A DNA stretch of 64,000 nt from Copromyces sp. CBS 386.78 (lineage: Eukaryota > Ascomycota > Sordariomycetes > Sordariales > Sordariaceae): positions 145,958-209,957 of the forward strand of contig MU839161.1 in NCBI GenBank assembly GCA_030685235.1, given 5' to 3'. The position numbers and the translations under genes were made by a program. Positions 35,195 to 47,846 of the stretch are shown piece by piece (positions within the stretch are counted from its first letter, which is position 1; every line of letters starts with the position of its first letter). The notes under the pieces were generated by a model. It made no database searches and had not been told where the DNA came from. It saw only the letters and a program-made list of their open reading frames with translations.

Positions 35195-37879
35195 TAAGTT
35201 TTCAGGAGGGAATGCACTGGCCCTCATAAACCGGATTTTAGCGGCAAATTCCGACAAATATAGGTCGCTAAATTCGGTTCAGAAACCGGATTTCAGAAGA
35301 TTATTCGGCTAGCCCGATTTCTAGAAAGCCATAGAAATAAAGCTTTTCCTAGCAAATCTCGTAATAATTATCGTTAATATAAATAAAAGGCTATACCCTA
35401 CTATTATATATCGCTTATACCCTCCTCAATTGTCTATACTATTCTTATTTTTCATTTCCTATCGTTATACGAATTTTCAACCCTTCTTTTTATACCTAAA
35501 TAGTTAATAACCAAGCCTAATTGTTGATAGGAAGCGAATCCTAGTCCTTAAGTTCTTAAATTATATTGATAACGCTAAATTCTTAATTTAGCTAATTAAC
35601 TTCTACCTAGCCTAATTAATCCCAATCTACCTAGTCTACTAACCGTAAGGGGAAAAGTAAGGCTATAAAAACTTCGACGACGTCGGCGACGAAGAAGAAG
35701 AGTTAAATATAAATTATAATAATAATAATAGTCTTATTCCCTATGCTACTTATCTATAGCGCCTTATTAGTATAGGGTACTTCTCTTAGTTCTCTAGAGG
35801 AAACCGTACGGCAATAAGCGCCGTCGGATAAAAACCGCTAATTCTTTTCGGTTGCAAATAAATTGCGCCTACTCTATTTCAATTCTATTTATAGCGGTAC
35901 TTACCTACCGCTTTAGTAAATAAACTACTTCCCCTTTACTACCTTCGATCTAATATTAGAATAATCGAGATACCGCTCTCGTATATTACTCCTTCTTCCT
36001 AAACTACTTATAGTAATCGTCCTTTCCCTATCGTTTACCCTTACTCCCGCCTCGTTATTATCCTTTAAACTCCTATAATTCTATTAAAATTTATATAAGC
36101 GCAAAAGCCCTTCCTTTCCCTCTATATAAGAATTCCTCTCCGCCGTTATCTTTCGAACTTTCTCTTCTTCCTTATTTAATTAATTCTTAAAATAGCGTCC
36201 TCTTTTATTAGCCGTACTCCCGACCGTCCTCCTAATTATATATTTAACCCTTTAAACTTCGTAATTTATATTAACTATAGTACTATTAAGTACGGTATTA
36301 ACTTCGTCCGTATAATAAATTCCCCGTCCTTCGAATTCGCCCGCTCCCTTACGCCCCCCTCTTCCCCGGCGTCCGAACTTTAAACTTTTATCCGAATATT
36401 AACCTTTAACCCCGCCTTTAACCTTCCTCCTAGCCGGTAAATTTTTCTTATTTTTATATTTACTTTCCTTTTTTCCTACTAATTATATTAATTAACGTCG
36501 TCCGTCGTATTCTTTACTTCTATTATAACTTAAAATTTATTAACTATATTTATAATACCCCATCTTTTAATATAATTATATTCCGTATATTCTTTGTAAA
36601 ATATATTTATTATATTAATATTAAGAATAAGTTTCCTCCTACGGTTTTTTTTTCGTTTTTTTTTTTAATATTCTTCGAAACGCTAATAAATAAAGTACTA
36701 CTTATCTTATTACTAATACGAAATATATATTAAATATTCTATTAGGTTATTATAATAAGCGTAATACCGTTTAAATTACAGTTATTATTTTATTCTATTC
36801 TTAAAATAATATTAGTCCCCTAATTTATTATTTCTATAACGCTTATATCGACTTCCTTAAAAATATACGTAAATATTTAACCGCGGACGGCCTCTTATAT
36901 AATTTTAATATCTTTCTTTACTATTAAAATATAAAAGTCGAAGATTATTAGTATAAAGGATATTATAAAATATTCTTAGCCGATTATCCTATTATTCCCG
37001 TTTTTAACTTTAGTAGAAGAAGTACTAATATTAATTCCTTAATAATAATTAATAATTTTATTAGTCCCCTTCTAATTAACGAAGATTAAGTTTAATAGCG
37101 TTATAAAATTACTAAAAATTAAGAATTAATATTTAATATATTTTACAAATTCTTCGCTTGCGAAGAACGTTAATTAATTGTTTTAATACTACTTTCGTAG
37201 CTAAGTAACTAATATAATTAATATAATCTAATTCCTCCTCCTCCTATTTTTTCCGTATTCTCTTATTCTAGTATTATAATTAAACGTATTTATAAATACT
37301 GCACGAATTCATCGTACTATTCTCCTTCTAATTCGACTACTAAATAGTATTTATTTAGCCTACTAAATTATAATACTTATAAAAGGATTCTCTTAATTTA
37401 GGTTCCGTTATCTAAATAAATTTAGAATTCTTCTTTTATCTATAACTAATCAGTTACCGTTATTTAACAATCGGCTATCCGTAAATAATTTAAGATAATA
37501 TACGTAAAGGTTTTTTTACTTATACTATAAGAATAAATTAATATTATAATATTTAGAACTTTCTTCTAAAAAAAGAAGGATTAGAAGCCTATAACTTTTA
37601 TCTTTACTTAGGTAAGAAGGGAATTCTTCGTTTTAAATAATAAATATTATTCGTCGTCGTCTTCTAATTATTAAACTTTCTTCTTTTTTCGTTTCGTATT
37701 AACTATATACCGTTTTATAGTATTACTACTAAACTTCGGGTTAAAGTCGGCGATAGTAAATTCGTACCGTCGGCCTAATTTAATTACCGCCGCCGCTAAC
37801 TAGTAATTATAGCGCAATACCTATTCTCTTATCGTTACCTCTTCCAATTACCCCTTATAGTCCGTAGCGGTTAGTTTTA

Positions 37880-38072
37880 ATATTTACGACGGGGGCGGCG
37901 GCGCCCCCGTTACCGGGGGCGGACCTGCTACGATTACTAGAAGTTTCTCCGTTGGTACTTATTCCTTAGCCTACTTGGCTTTGGCGGCACTGCTTTCTAG
38001 TCTGTCGGCGGGTAGCCGACCTCTTACTCTCCTTGCCTGGATGCGGCTAGCTACCCAGGCTGCAGTCCCTCG
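37880..38072. other. GC-rich island embedded in RIP-mutated DNA
   Basis: About 190 bases of high G+C (beginning GACGGGGGCGGCGGCGCCCC) interrupt otherwise very AT-rich sequence on both sides, with sharp edges. On the plus strand it is open in one frame that continues into the left flank (SFSVGTYSLAYLALAALLSS, then LTLLAWMRLATQAAVP). It lies just upstream of the Myb/SANT relic of Harbinger element 1. I cannot assign it to a known element. Confidence 0.75.
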
Positions 38073-38089
38073 GATTAAATATAGATTAT

Positions 38090-39120
38090 AGTATAGGAAA
38101 TCTACCTTTTAATAAAATTCGGAAAAATTATATAAATTAGTTTAATTAACTAGAACGGTTATAAGGAATAAGTCTATATTAAATTTATTGATAATATATA
38201 TAATGAGTTTAGTATTGCGTTAAATAATTAGTAAATCTATAATAAAGTCAATTATTTTAAATATAAATAGCGTATTTAATTAATTTTTAAGGGTTACTCT
38301 ATATTTAAATTTAGGTTTAATATTAATATTAGTATACTAATTGTTAATAATAACGTTTAGGATCGCTTAATAGAAGTTAATATATTATACTAATATATAA
38401 TATATTTAATATAAATAAATTAATTTAAATTTAATAGGTTTATAAAGAGGTCGTTTAATTTTATAAGTAGGGTTTCTCGTATTATAAATTTATAGAGGCA
38501 GCTTTTACTAAAGATTAAGGAGCTATTAGCAAATACGTAATAATTTTAGGCTAATTACTATTGGCGAAGGAAATATAGTATATAGAACCCCCGGCGCTTC
38601 TAAATCTATTAATTAACGAGAGTAATAATAAAGTATTAATTTTAATTTATATACGTAATAGGAATTTAAAGCGGTCGGCTATTAACGGTTAAAATCCTAA
38701 AAAAAGGAAGTATAAGAATAATAATAAGGCGATTGTAGAGAATTTGAAGAATTTAATTAACGTATTAATAAGGGAGGATAATAATTGCGTTAAAAAGGTT
38801 ATAGTCGAAGAGAAGAGGGCGGTTATTAACGAGTAGTTAAATAAGGCGTTCGATATTTTTAAACGCGATTAGGAGGATAAAATTAATAACGATATTATTA
38901 AATTAGTTTTTGCTAAATAGGAGGTTTTTAAAATAAAAGCAAATATTTTTGTAAGAATATCCTATAAGAGGCGGAAGGTTTATTTTGAGAAGGTTAAAAA
39001 GAGGGTTGTTGGCGAGGGTAAAGATGGGGAGGGGAGAAATAGGGAGAGGTATAGAGTAGAAGTTGAGCCTTCGTTAAATTTATTTATTAATTTTAATTTG
39101 TAATAGTATTAATTATAGGG
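38090..39120 (+). pseudogene. Myb/SANT-like DNA-binding protein relic of Harbinger element 1
   Basis: Read through RIP stops, the frame gives a Myb/SANT-like pattern: DNIYNEFSIALNN, QIYNKVNYFKYKQR, IFKGYSIFKFRF and NNNVWDRLIEVN-like text (stops at expected Gln/Trp codons), followed by a basic and glutamate-rich region. Harbinger elements carry such a protein as a transposition partner that binds the ends and helps import the transposase. It is convergent with the transposase relic; the spacer around 39.18-39.45 kb is homologous, in inverse orientation, to 43.2-43.5 kb in element 2. Confidence 0.7.
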
Positions 39121-39949
39121 TATATAGCGCTATTAGTAATACGGTTTGTATAGGATAGGCGGGGGATTTGTAGGCGGGAAGTAGGTTAATTTTAAATTTT
39201 TATATTTTATTTTTCAAATGTACTTTTATTATAATAATATATAATTATAAAAAAAATTGTATATATATAAAAATTATATTATTTTAATCGCTAGATTGAG
39301 TTGAATCGATATATTTAATTTTTATTAAATTTAATATACTTTTATAATAAATGTAAGTGCTAGGATTGGTATTAAAATTTTAGTTAGTAAGGATAGCAGG
39401 ATATTAAGATAGCGCTAGTGTAGTTTAATATATTAAATATATTTCTAAATATTTTAATAGAAGGTATTAAATTTTTAGTATTTGTATTCGATATTATATA
39501 TTCTATATTAGAGGGTAAAAATTTTATAGTTCGATAAATACAACCTTATTATTTTACTAAATTTATTCGATTTTAAATATTAGTATTTAAATTATATCGT
39601 TTATTAGATAATTTTAAGTTTATTAAATACCCCTCCCTTCCCCCCTTTTCCCCCCTCCTCTTCCCTTAATTTAATTCAAACCTTCTTAATTAGATTTAAC
39701 CCTTTATAATTCTCCCTTCTTTTTAAGTTCACTATAGTAATTCTTCTATATTTTTTTAGCGATACAATTACAATACTAGGCTATATAATTAGACGCGCTA
39801 CCGTTAAATTCAATTTCGGTAAAATTATTGCTAACCGCCGTACTTTCTTTAGACTATACGCTAATATTCCCTATTACTAGACCCCTCTTACGAACGATTA
39901 TATTATTAAGTATAAATACTTCTATTTCGTCGATAATCGTTCTAAATAT

Positions 39950-41100
39950 ATTAAGGAAATTGTTATACTAAAATAATTAGTTTAATACCCCCGCCGTCGC
40001 TAAAATAACCTTATTCTATATTTTGATATTAAAGCTAGGAATTATACGATAGATTTTAAAGGTCCCCTTTAACCAGCTAATAGTTTTCTCGACGATAATA
40101 CGCTTCTAGCTATAACAAAGATTATATAACTCTTTTAAGTTAGCGGGTCTAAGGCTTACCTTCTCAGTTTCCTTTAGGTAATATTAAATACTTCGATATA
40201 GTATAAGTAGTCGATTATTATACCTATACTTAATATCGGCTAAATAAAACTACTTAAATAGGATTTTAAATCTTCGATTGAAGGTACTATTTAGGATTTT
40301 TATATCGTTGGCTAAACCCTCCTAACTAAGTATTACGAAGGTTAATATACTTTCGAGGGTATAGGTAATTAGTACATTGGTTAATAGACTTCCCTTTTTG
40401 TTACGCCATAATTTTTAGTTATTTATACCAATTTTAATTAGGAAGTATAAACTATCGAAAGTTCCTAATACCCTTTTAAAAATATTATATACCTTGGGAT
40501 CTACTATAATAGTAAGGGAAGTTATAGGTTTAAGAAGACGAATCTTATAAGTAGTTAGAATGAGGTATACATTTAAAACCTTATAGAACGCCCTATTTAG
40601 TATAAATAAATAAAGTATTCTATTATGTCTTATTCCGTTTCTAACTAACTTATATATAATATTAACGCTATAACTTATTAAGAAGCCGGCGAGTTTAAAA
40701 ATTATACTTTAATTAATTACGAATATAAATATTAACACCTTTTCGTATATAAATATATTTCGTATATTAGATAACGAAATATAATTTATTAATTATTGTA
40801 CTAAGGTATAGAAGGTTTGGGGCCCCATCCGGATTAAGTCTTTAAACCGACTATAGTACTTATATAAGAGTTCTTTAATTGTATATATCCTTTGTAATCT
40901 ATATAAATTTATAGGAATAGGGGGGTTCTATAGTATTAAAACTATCGGTATAATAATAATAACGGTTTATAGTACTCTTATACGTATTTTACGACGTTTA
41001 CGGCGTAGTACGAATACTATAGTAGTCTAGATTGAGGGTATTGCAATAGTATTAGTATAAGGTGCGGTTACGAAAAAGGTCGTTACGTAGTTTTAAAAAC
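39950..41100 (-). pseudogene. Harbinger DDE transposase relic (element 1)
   Basis: The minus-strand frame gives the ordered landmarks of a Harbinger (DDE_Tnp_4) transposase: KDLIRMGPQTF near 40840, LGTFDSLYFLIKIG (first catalytic Asp) near 40450-40475, WRNKKGSLLTNVLI, EGLANDIKIL (second Asp) near 40297-40326, and NLKELYNLCYS, KRIIVEKTISWLKGTFKIYR (third acidic residue region) toward 39990-40130. The frame is broken by multiple RIP-type stops. It is non-functional. The gene lies adjacent to the right terminal repeat. Confidence 0.82.
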
Positions 41101-41303
41101 GATAAAAATTATTTTAGAAGAGAAATTTTAGTAGTTCTAAGGTATTAAAATACCTCTTCTAAATTTTATGAAGAATATAATTATTTAATTGGTTAAATGG
41201 CTAATGTAGAGACTAGAAATTTTAGAAATTAGATTTACTGGGATTTCCAGGCAAAAACAGTTCTAGGGTACTCGAATAGGCTTCTGAAATCGGGTTTCTA
41301 AAC

Positions 41304-41341
41304 CTTTTAGAAGGCTATTTCCGCGTGCGCCGAACACACCC
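41304..41341 (-). repeat. Right terminal inverted repeat of Harbinger element 1
   Basis: This is the partner of 35157-35194, followed directly by the TAA duplication at 41342-41344. Confidence 0.92.
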
Positions 41342-41739
41342 TAACGGCTAAGGGGGTGTCCGACGTACCAGTAAATGCTTCTAGTAAGTGTTACTGGCTG
41401 TATTTCCCAAGTCGTGTACGAAACGACCAGTAACGGATTTGCTAGTAAATCGCTACAAAATCTATTCTAATAAATTCTATGCCCTACAACCCCCAACTAG
41501 CCAATTAAATTCGTACAATCGATTGTAAATACTGCGATCTATTTCCAGACCGCCCGAAGTCCGGAAATGCCACAAAATCCAACTTTTTTCATTACGTAAT
41601 AACCTTTAGCGCAACCGTATTTCAACCTCTATCCACCATTATACTTTCTATAATTTTCGAACTTCGTTACCGTCAACTATAATATTATAATAAAGCTTTA
41701 GTTATACTTCTCGTAGTTTTATTAAATATTTTAGTATTA

Positions 41740-42770
41740 TAGCAACCCCCCAAACTAATTAATATATATAATTAGAAGAGTTTATATACTACGAAAGAAT
41801 TATTTAATAATTACGTAAGGTATTTTAAATACTTAATCCGTATAAGTCCCTAGACCTTCTATACGTTAGTCGAATAGTTACGCTATTACACTAGATTATT
41901 ATCGGCCAAATATTTATTTACCTATAAAAAAATATTAATCTTCTTTTTCGTAATTAATTAAAGCTTTACTTTCCGAATAGCAAGTTATTTATTTAATTAT
42001 AATCTTAATTCTATTAGAAAGTTAGTTAGTAAAGGTATTAAATAATAGTAAATATATATATTTACTAGGCAATAAAGCCTTTTATAAAGTATTAAATAGT
42101 TATATTGTACTTAGGAACTAGAAAATTAAACTACTACTTCCCTAAACCTCTAATATTATAAAAGGTAACCCAAAAGCCTTTCTTTACTTTTGTAAAGTAT
42201 TAAGAGCATTCGATAAATTATATTTCGAAATACGATTAAATATTAGTAGTATAAAGTTATAGCGTAACTGTAAAGGTAGTTATTCGATTAATGTACTTAT
42301 TGTAGTTAATTTTAGCGGTTGTATCGTATATTATTTACTAGGTTAGGAAGGGTCGGCTAATGATTAACGGGTATTAAACAATATTTTTATATAGTATAAT
42401 ACTTATAAGTTCAATATACCTCAAAGGTAGTACTACCTTACTAATACCGGGTATAATTCTAGTTAGCGACTATTTATACCCTATTGTAGTATTTAGTATT
42501 ACTTCTAAGAAACGGCGAAGGTAAGGTTTAAATTAGTTAATAAGGAAAAATTTTTTAACTTTCGTTATAGTTAAAAGCGTATTATCGTTAAGAAAGCTAT
42601 TAATAAATTAAAGGGGACATTCCGTATTTACCGGTATTCGCTTAATTTTAGCATTGATATATAGGTTAAAGTGATCTTTACGATAGTAATGTTAATAAAT
42701 TAACTCTTTAAGTACTATAATATATTTAATAAGTATAACGATCTTTCGATACGGAATACTATAACTCTTA
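41740..42770 (+). pseudogene. Harbinger DDE transposase relic (element 2)
   Basis: Landmarks in order on the plus strand: LYFCKVLRAFDKLYFEI (first Asp, near 42215), RNCKGSYSINVLIVVNFSG, YYLLGXEGSANDXRVLNN (second Asp, 42345-42380), and NFRYSXKRIIVKKAIN, KLKGTFRIYRYS, FSIDI (42555-42660). X marks TAA/TAG codons where Trp, Gln or similar are expected. It matches the element 1 transposase position by position but is clearly a different copy or subfamily. Confidence 0.82.
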
Positions 42771-43499
42771 AAAATATAATAAGGGAGGAGGCGGCGCGCT
42801 TTTAACTAATTGTACGCGAGGATGGGGATAATCAAATTACGCGACCTAATTTTATTAACTCTAAATTTAACGGTAGTATTTATAGATATATAGCTAAGTA
42901 TTGTAATTGTATTATTAGAAATATGTAGATTAATTATTATAAAGAGCTGGCGAGAAAGGGAGAAGTCTAATTTAAGAGAGGGTATTAAATTTAATAATAA
43001 AAAGTAGAGGAGGGAAAGGAAGGGAATTAATTTTATAAAATTAAAATTATTAAGCAAATAATATAATTTAATACCTAATGCCTAAACTACCCTTAAATTA
43101 AATAAATTTAGTAAAATCGTATTTATTTAACTATAAATTCAAATTGTTAGATTTATCTTTTAGAGTATGTAAAATTGAATATTTGAAATCCAATATAAAT
43201 ACTAGAAATTTGCAAATATTATAAATTTTAAATAAATATATTTAATATATTAAATTATATTAGCGCTATCTTAGTATCTTACTATCCCTACTAGCTTAAA
43301 TTTCAATACTATTTCTAATATTTGTATCTATTACAAAAGTGTACCAAAATTTATATAAATTAAATATATCGATTTAATTTAATTAAGCGATTAAAATGGT
43401 ATAATTTTTATATATATACGATTTTTTTTAGTAGTTTTATATTATTAAAAAGAAAGTAGATTAAAATAATAAAATATGAAAATCTAAGGTCGCCCCATT

Positions 43500-44870
43500 T
43501 ACTACCCCTCTTCCGCCTATAAATCTATAATTGAAACTATATTATTACTAAGGTACTATAATTATTATAAATTAAGGTCGACGAAATTAGAATATTGCGA
43601 ATAAAAATTTCCCCCTCTAATAATAGTATTACTTTTATTACCCCTATTAATCCTCCTCTTTATTTTATAAAAGTATGCCTCCTTCTTCTTATTTAATATT
43701 TTAATAAAATAGCGCGCCTTTTTATCCGACTCTTTTTACTCTCGAAATATAATTTTAGTAATAGTATTATTAACTTTATCTTCCTACTTATTATAAAAAA
43801 AATTAAATGTCCGATTAAACTATACTTTAGACGCAGTACCCGCAATTAGGCTAAAGATAGTAATAGCGGGGGTAAGCGAAGCAATCTCCCTTATTATATC
43901 CGTTAATGCCCTAATACTTTCGATAATAATTTTGGTCGCGTTGTTCCTCTTCTTCTTCTTAGGATCGATATTAAAAATAATAACCTTCCTCTTACTATTA
44001 CGAACGTAAGTAAAGGTAGGAAAGAAAGCCTTATCGTTACTCTCGTTATTATTAATAGGGAAGGGGGGGATAGGTATTTCTTTTATAATAAGTAACGTAC
44101 TAAGGGTTCTCGTATATTGCCTAGTAGTACCTTAATTATTAGTAAACGCCGCTTTTATAAATTTATAATACAGGAGAAATTTATTCTTAAATTAAATAAC
44201 CTCTTTATATTTCTATTAATTTATAATTAGTAAATCCCTACTATAATTAGTCCTATATAATATACTAACCTCTATTAATAAATCCTATACTTCGTCAAGT
44301 ATAATAGCCGCCCTAATATCTAAATTAAATCTAAATTCCGATTACGAAATACCCTTTAAAACTACTTAAATGTACTATTTACGATAAAACGAATCGACTT
44401 TATTACGTATTTAATCGTTATTCGGCCTAGGATTAAAGTACTTAGCTATTTTATTGACTAGAGAATTATATACTTAATTTTTATAATTATTTTGACTAGT
44501 TATACTATTACTAGCGACCTCTTTTAAGAGGGTAAATAGGTAAGCCTCTTATTCGCTATCCTATATTTAATTTTTGACGGCGGTATAGTTCCTCTTCCTT
44601 TTCTAGGGCTGGCTAGAAGAAGGGAATTAGTTAGAAGGTAATTAATTGGCTTATAATAAGATTTGAGACCTTAAGGATTAGGATTCGCTATATATTACAA
44701 ATAGATATTGGCTGCCGCTTATTTGAGTATAAAAATAAGGGATTATAGTTTTTCAAAAGATAATAGAAGGAAGGTTAACGAAGGGAAGTAAAACGAAGGC
44801 ATTACGGCGGCCAATAATACCAGATTTTATATCTATATTTGAATACGACGATTTCTTAATTTACAACATT
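43500..44870 (-). pseudogene. Myb/SANT-like relic of Harbinger element 2
   Basis: On the minus strand, around 44190-44480, the frame reads VYNSLVNKIAKYFNPRPNND, RNKVDSFYRK, GISXSEFRFNLDIRAAIILD and LLIEVSILYRTNYSRD. This corresponds to the spacing of the Myb/SANT-like protein of Harbinger transposons and to the relic in element 1. A charged C-terminal region extends toward 43500. Multiple RIP stops interrupt it. Confidence 0.65.
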
Positions 44871-45949
44871 TCGATTAAGTTCTGGAAATGCCCTCTAATA
44901 ACCGACAAAAGCGGGGTATAGCCAAGACCGACTAGAATTATTGGGCACTTTACGAGCTGGCTAGTGCGTACTTTGTAACTGGGATTTACTAAACCCCTTT
45001 ACTAGTGTATTTACTATAGTCTCTATTATATTAACCCCCGTCGACTCCCTTTAGCGGACCCGCCCTATATAAAATGTGGGTCTCCCTTCTTCGAACTTTA
45101 TAAGAGGAGGTTTATTACGATTTTGTATAAAAACGTCGTCGGTTGCACTTGTATATATATAAATCGGCCTCGACAATTTCTATTTTATAGTAAATACTTG
45201 TAAATATTTCGATAATTATATATCGTATTTTAAAACGGTTTATTCGTTAGATATAATATAAATAGGAATTTCTATATCCTATTTTTTTTTTCTTTATTAT
45301 AATTTATATTAACCCTTAGTTATCTTTTAGGGGGTTATATCGGTCGGTTGTAATAATTACTTTTTAAGAAATAAGTATTGTATTTTTACTAATTGTAATT
45401 TAGTTTATTTAAAATTTAATAATTATAATAGCCTAGCCGAATTCTGCCTTCGATAAAATTTTTACTTTTATCTAATATTTTAAAATTAGTTCCGACTTTA
45501 CTGCCTTTTTTATATTAAATATAATTATATAGTAATATATTATTACTATTATTAAATATACGATTTTAAACGAATATTTAGAATTTTAAATTCGGTTCAT
45601 TTATACTATTATTCAAATTCTCTTTAATCTACCCGCTCAATTAACTTCTAATTAAATTCCCCGCAAACTTCGCCTTTAATAAATCGAATATATCTATTAT
45701 ATTATTTATCAGTGTAGTAATATAATTTTTATTACTATAATTGGTTTTAGTAAAAATATTGTATTTTAAATAATATCGGTTATTCTTCTTATATAAGTTA
45801 CGTTATAAATTATACTTCTTAGTCGCTTCAATTAAGAATAAAGGGATATTATTATAAAATATCTTAGCGCGAAACCTTTATTAATTAATTAAAACCTTTA
45901 TAAAGTATATAAATATTTCCTATTTTTTCTAATAATTAATTAATATATT

Positions 45950-46830
45950 TAAACTAATTCTTTATAGGAGCGTATACGTTCGGGATATTTTATTTATATT
46001 CTCCTCGGACTAGAGTAAATACTTTATTATTAATTTTTTAAACTCCTTTACGCTCTAGAATTCGCTACCTACATTATATTTGTAATTATAGACGAATTTT
46101 ATACTATTTATTAATAGCGAAATTTTTATTTTTAATTCTCCGATCTTTTCTAATTCTATCGGACTCTTCCCCTCTCTATCCTATAGTTCGGGTATACAAT
46201 AACGTTAACTAAAGAATTTAAAGCGTATATTTAGGAATACGCCGGCTTTCATTTATTCGGGTAATTAGTAAATTCGTTTTAGATTATTAAAGCTTCTATT
46301 AACCGCCTTAATATTATTATTATTTTTAATTCTATCCTTAAGAATAAAATATAGAATTTCGAACGTTTTAAATTCTTGCTTACTCTTACTTCGGATACTA
46401 TTATCCTAAAGACGATTATTTATATTAATAATAAAGATTTAATTAATAAAACTAGGAAATATTTTATTCGCGCCCTAATTAAGCGCGGTTTTTATAATCG
46501 AATTAACGCGCCCTTAATTATTTAGGTTTACTATTTATACGTCCGCCTTCTAAACTAAGACCGCTTCTATTACTAATTCGTTACCTTTAAATTATAATAT
46601 TAGATTATTATATTTATAATAGCGTTAGGAATAGGTATAAATATATTAAATATAATACAAATCGTATAATATAGTTAGGTTAAATTTAAGGACGTTACGG
46701 ATTTATAGTAGCGCTTCGGTTATATTATCTATAACGGTAAATAAAGTATTACTTATTTTTTCGCGCCCTACTAGTATTTTAATTAGTTTAAATTCGAATT
46801 CGTTAAACTATCCGTACTAATAATATAATT
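45950..46830 (+). pseudogene. RecQ-like superfamily II helicase relic
   Basis: Read through RIP stops on the plus strand, helicase motifs appear in order: VIIDEFYTIY, a DEAH-like box (46080-46105); LPLSIL..GYTITLTKEF, a motif III-like segment (about 46165-46225); DLINKTRKYFIRALIKRGFY (about 46438-46500); FIIALGIGIN (motif V-like, 46613-46642); and DVTDL..RFGYIIYNGK (motif VI-like, 46690-46740) followed by YFFAPY. The combination ALGMG-type plus RFGR-type text is typical of RecQ-like helicases found in repeated or subtelomeric fungal DNA. Motif I was not found and the N-terminal boundary is unclear. The parent element is unknown. Confidence 0.6.
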
Positions 46831-47846
46831 TACTTAATCCTTATATATATATGAATTTAATTTGTTATTTATAATAGATACTTTATATAAAATAATATAA
46901 TTTTAGCTATTTAAACGAATTATAGGTATATATTTAGTCGAAGATTTAATATACGGTATTTTCCCGCTTAATAACCTCTATCCGCGGAAATAAACGTAGT
47001 ATAATTTAAATTATTAAGCTAAACTTATTAGCGAATATTCCGATATATATATAGTCGCTAACGCTATATATTTCCGCGAAGCCTTGTTTAAAGTCCTATA
47101 GGGTAATATCGACTATTAGAATTATATTCGGATATATTATTGTAATAAGTATAATGATTACTTTAGCCGAATAGAGGAGCTATTTAGAAAATTAAAGAAA
47201 AGGCTCGGTATATTAATTCCCGCGAATAAAGCCGGAATATTCTTAGCTCGTTTCGAAGACTTTTTTATAATACGTATTATATCCGTCTTTATAATTTTAA
47301 ATATCGATTTTTAATTACCCTATTCCGTCTTTATACCGCCCGAAATATTTTAGTAAATTATACGCTTTATAATCAGAAGAGGAGGCGCTTTAGTACGTAC
47401 TATATCGGATATAATAGTAAACGTACTTCTATTACAAAATTAGCGGTATTTAAATTAATATAGTTCTAACCTCATCGCCGAATATATTAAATTATATTCG
47501 GTCGCTACTATATAGAATAATAAATATAAAAATACTTATATTATTAATATAATAAATAATAGAAATAGCGTTACTTTATTTACTTTAAATATAAATCCTT
47601 CGGGATCGGCCCCGTATATTATTATAATTTTAATATTTATCGATTTACTTCGATTTATTTAGCATCTTATTCGTAGAAGTCGATAATCGAAGTACGGTAG
47701 GTATTAAATCGATTAATTATTATAAAAGTCTTCTTTATTATTCTAAATTAGTCTACGTTCCGATAAGAATAGTTGGATTTTATTTTCATTATAATAGAAA
47801 TATTAAATTTTATAATTTACTTAGATTAAAATTATCGATTTATTTT

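Larger units (their letters stand above)
35157..41341 (-). mobile_element. PIF/Harbinger DNA transposon 1, RIP-degraded
   Basis: Terminal inverted repeats lie at both ends and are preserved over about 38 bp with two visible mismatches, both G/A (left GGGTGTGTTCGGCGCACGCG, right CGCGTGCGCCGAACACACCC). They are flanked by 3-bp TAA duplications at 35154-35156 and 41342-41344. A 3-bp TWA duplication is diagnostic of PIF/Harbinger. Inside are a DDE transposase relic (minus) and a Myb/SANT relic (plus), the usual two-gene set of the superfamily. The element is about 6.2 kb, larger than its neighbour (about 3.7 kb). The extra about 2.7 kb on the left (about 35.3-38.0 kb) may be a nested insertion. 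Confidence 0.88.
41352..45035 (+). mobile_element. PIF/Harbinger-type DNA transposon 2, RIP-degraded, diverged right end
   Basis: It begins with GGGGGTGTCCGACGTACCAG right after a TAA (41349-41351), four bases from the TSD of element 1. The region 44955-45035 contains a diverged inverted counterpart of the left end (TTACTAG..ATTTACT and GCTGG...CGTAC blocks, ending near AACCCCC). A clean right TIR and TSD could not be defined. Inside are a plus-strand DDE transposase relic and a minus-strand Myb/SANT relic, the same convergent gene pair as element 1 but inverted relative to it. The spacer between them (43.2-43.5 kb) aligns inversely with 39.18-39.45 kb. Confidence 0.72.

Noticed and set aside
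42806..43057. Minus-strand ORF of 83 codons in Harbinger element 2
   Set aside because: It lies at the 3' end of the plus-strand transposase relic, is Ile/Leu/Ser-rich and has no conserved motif.
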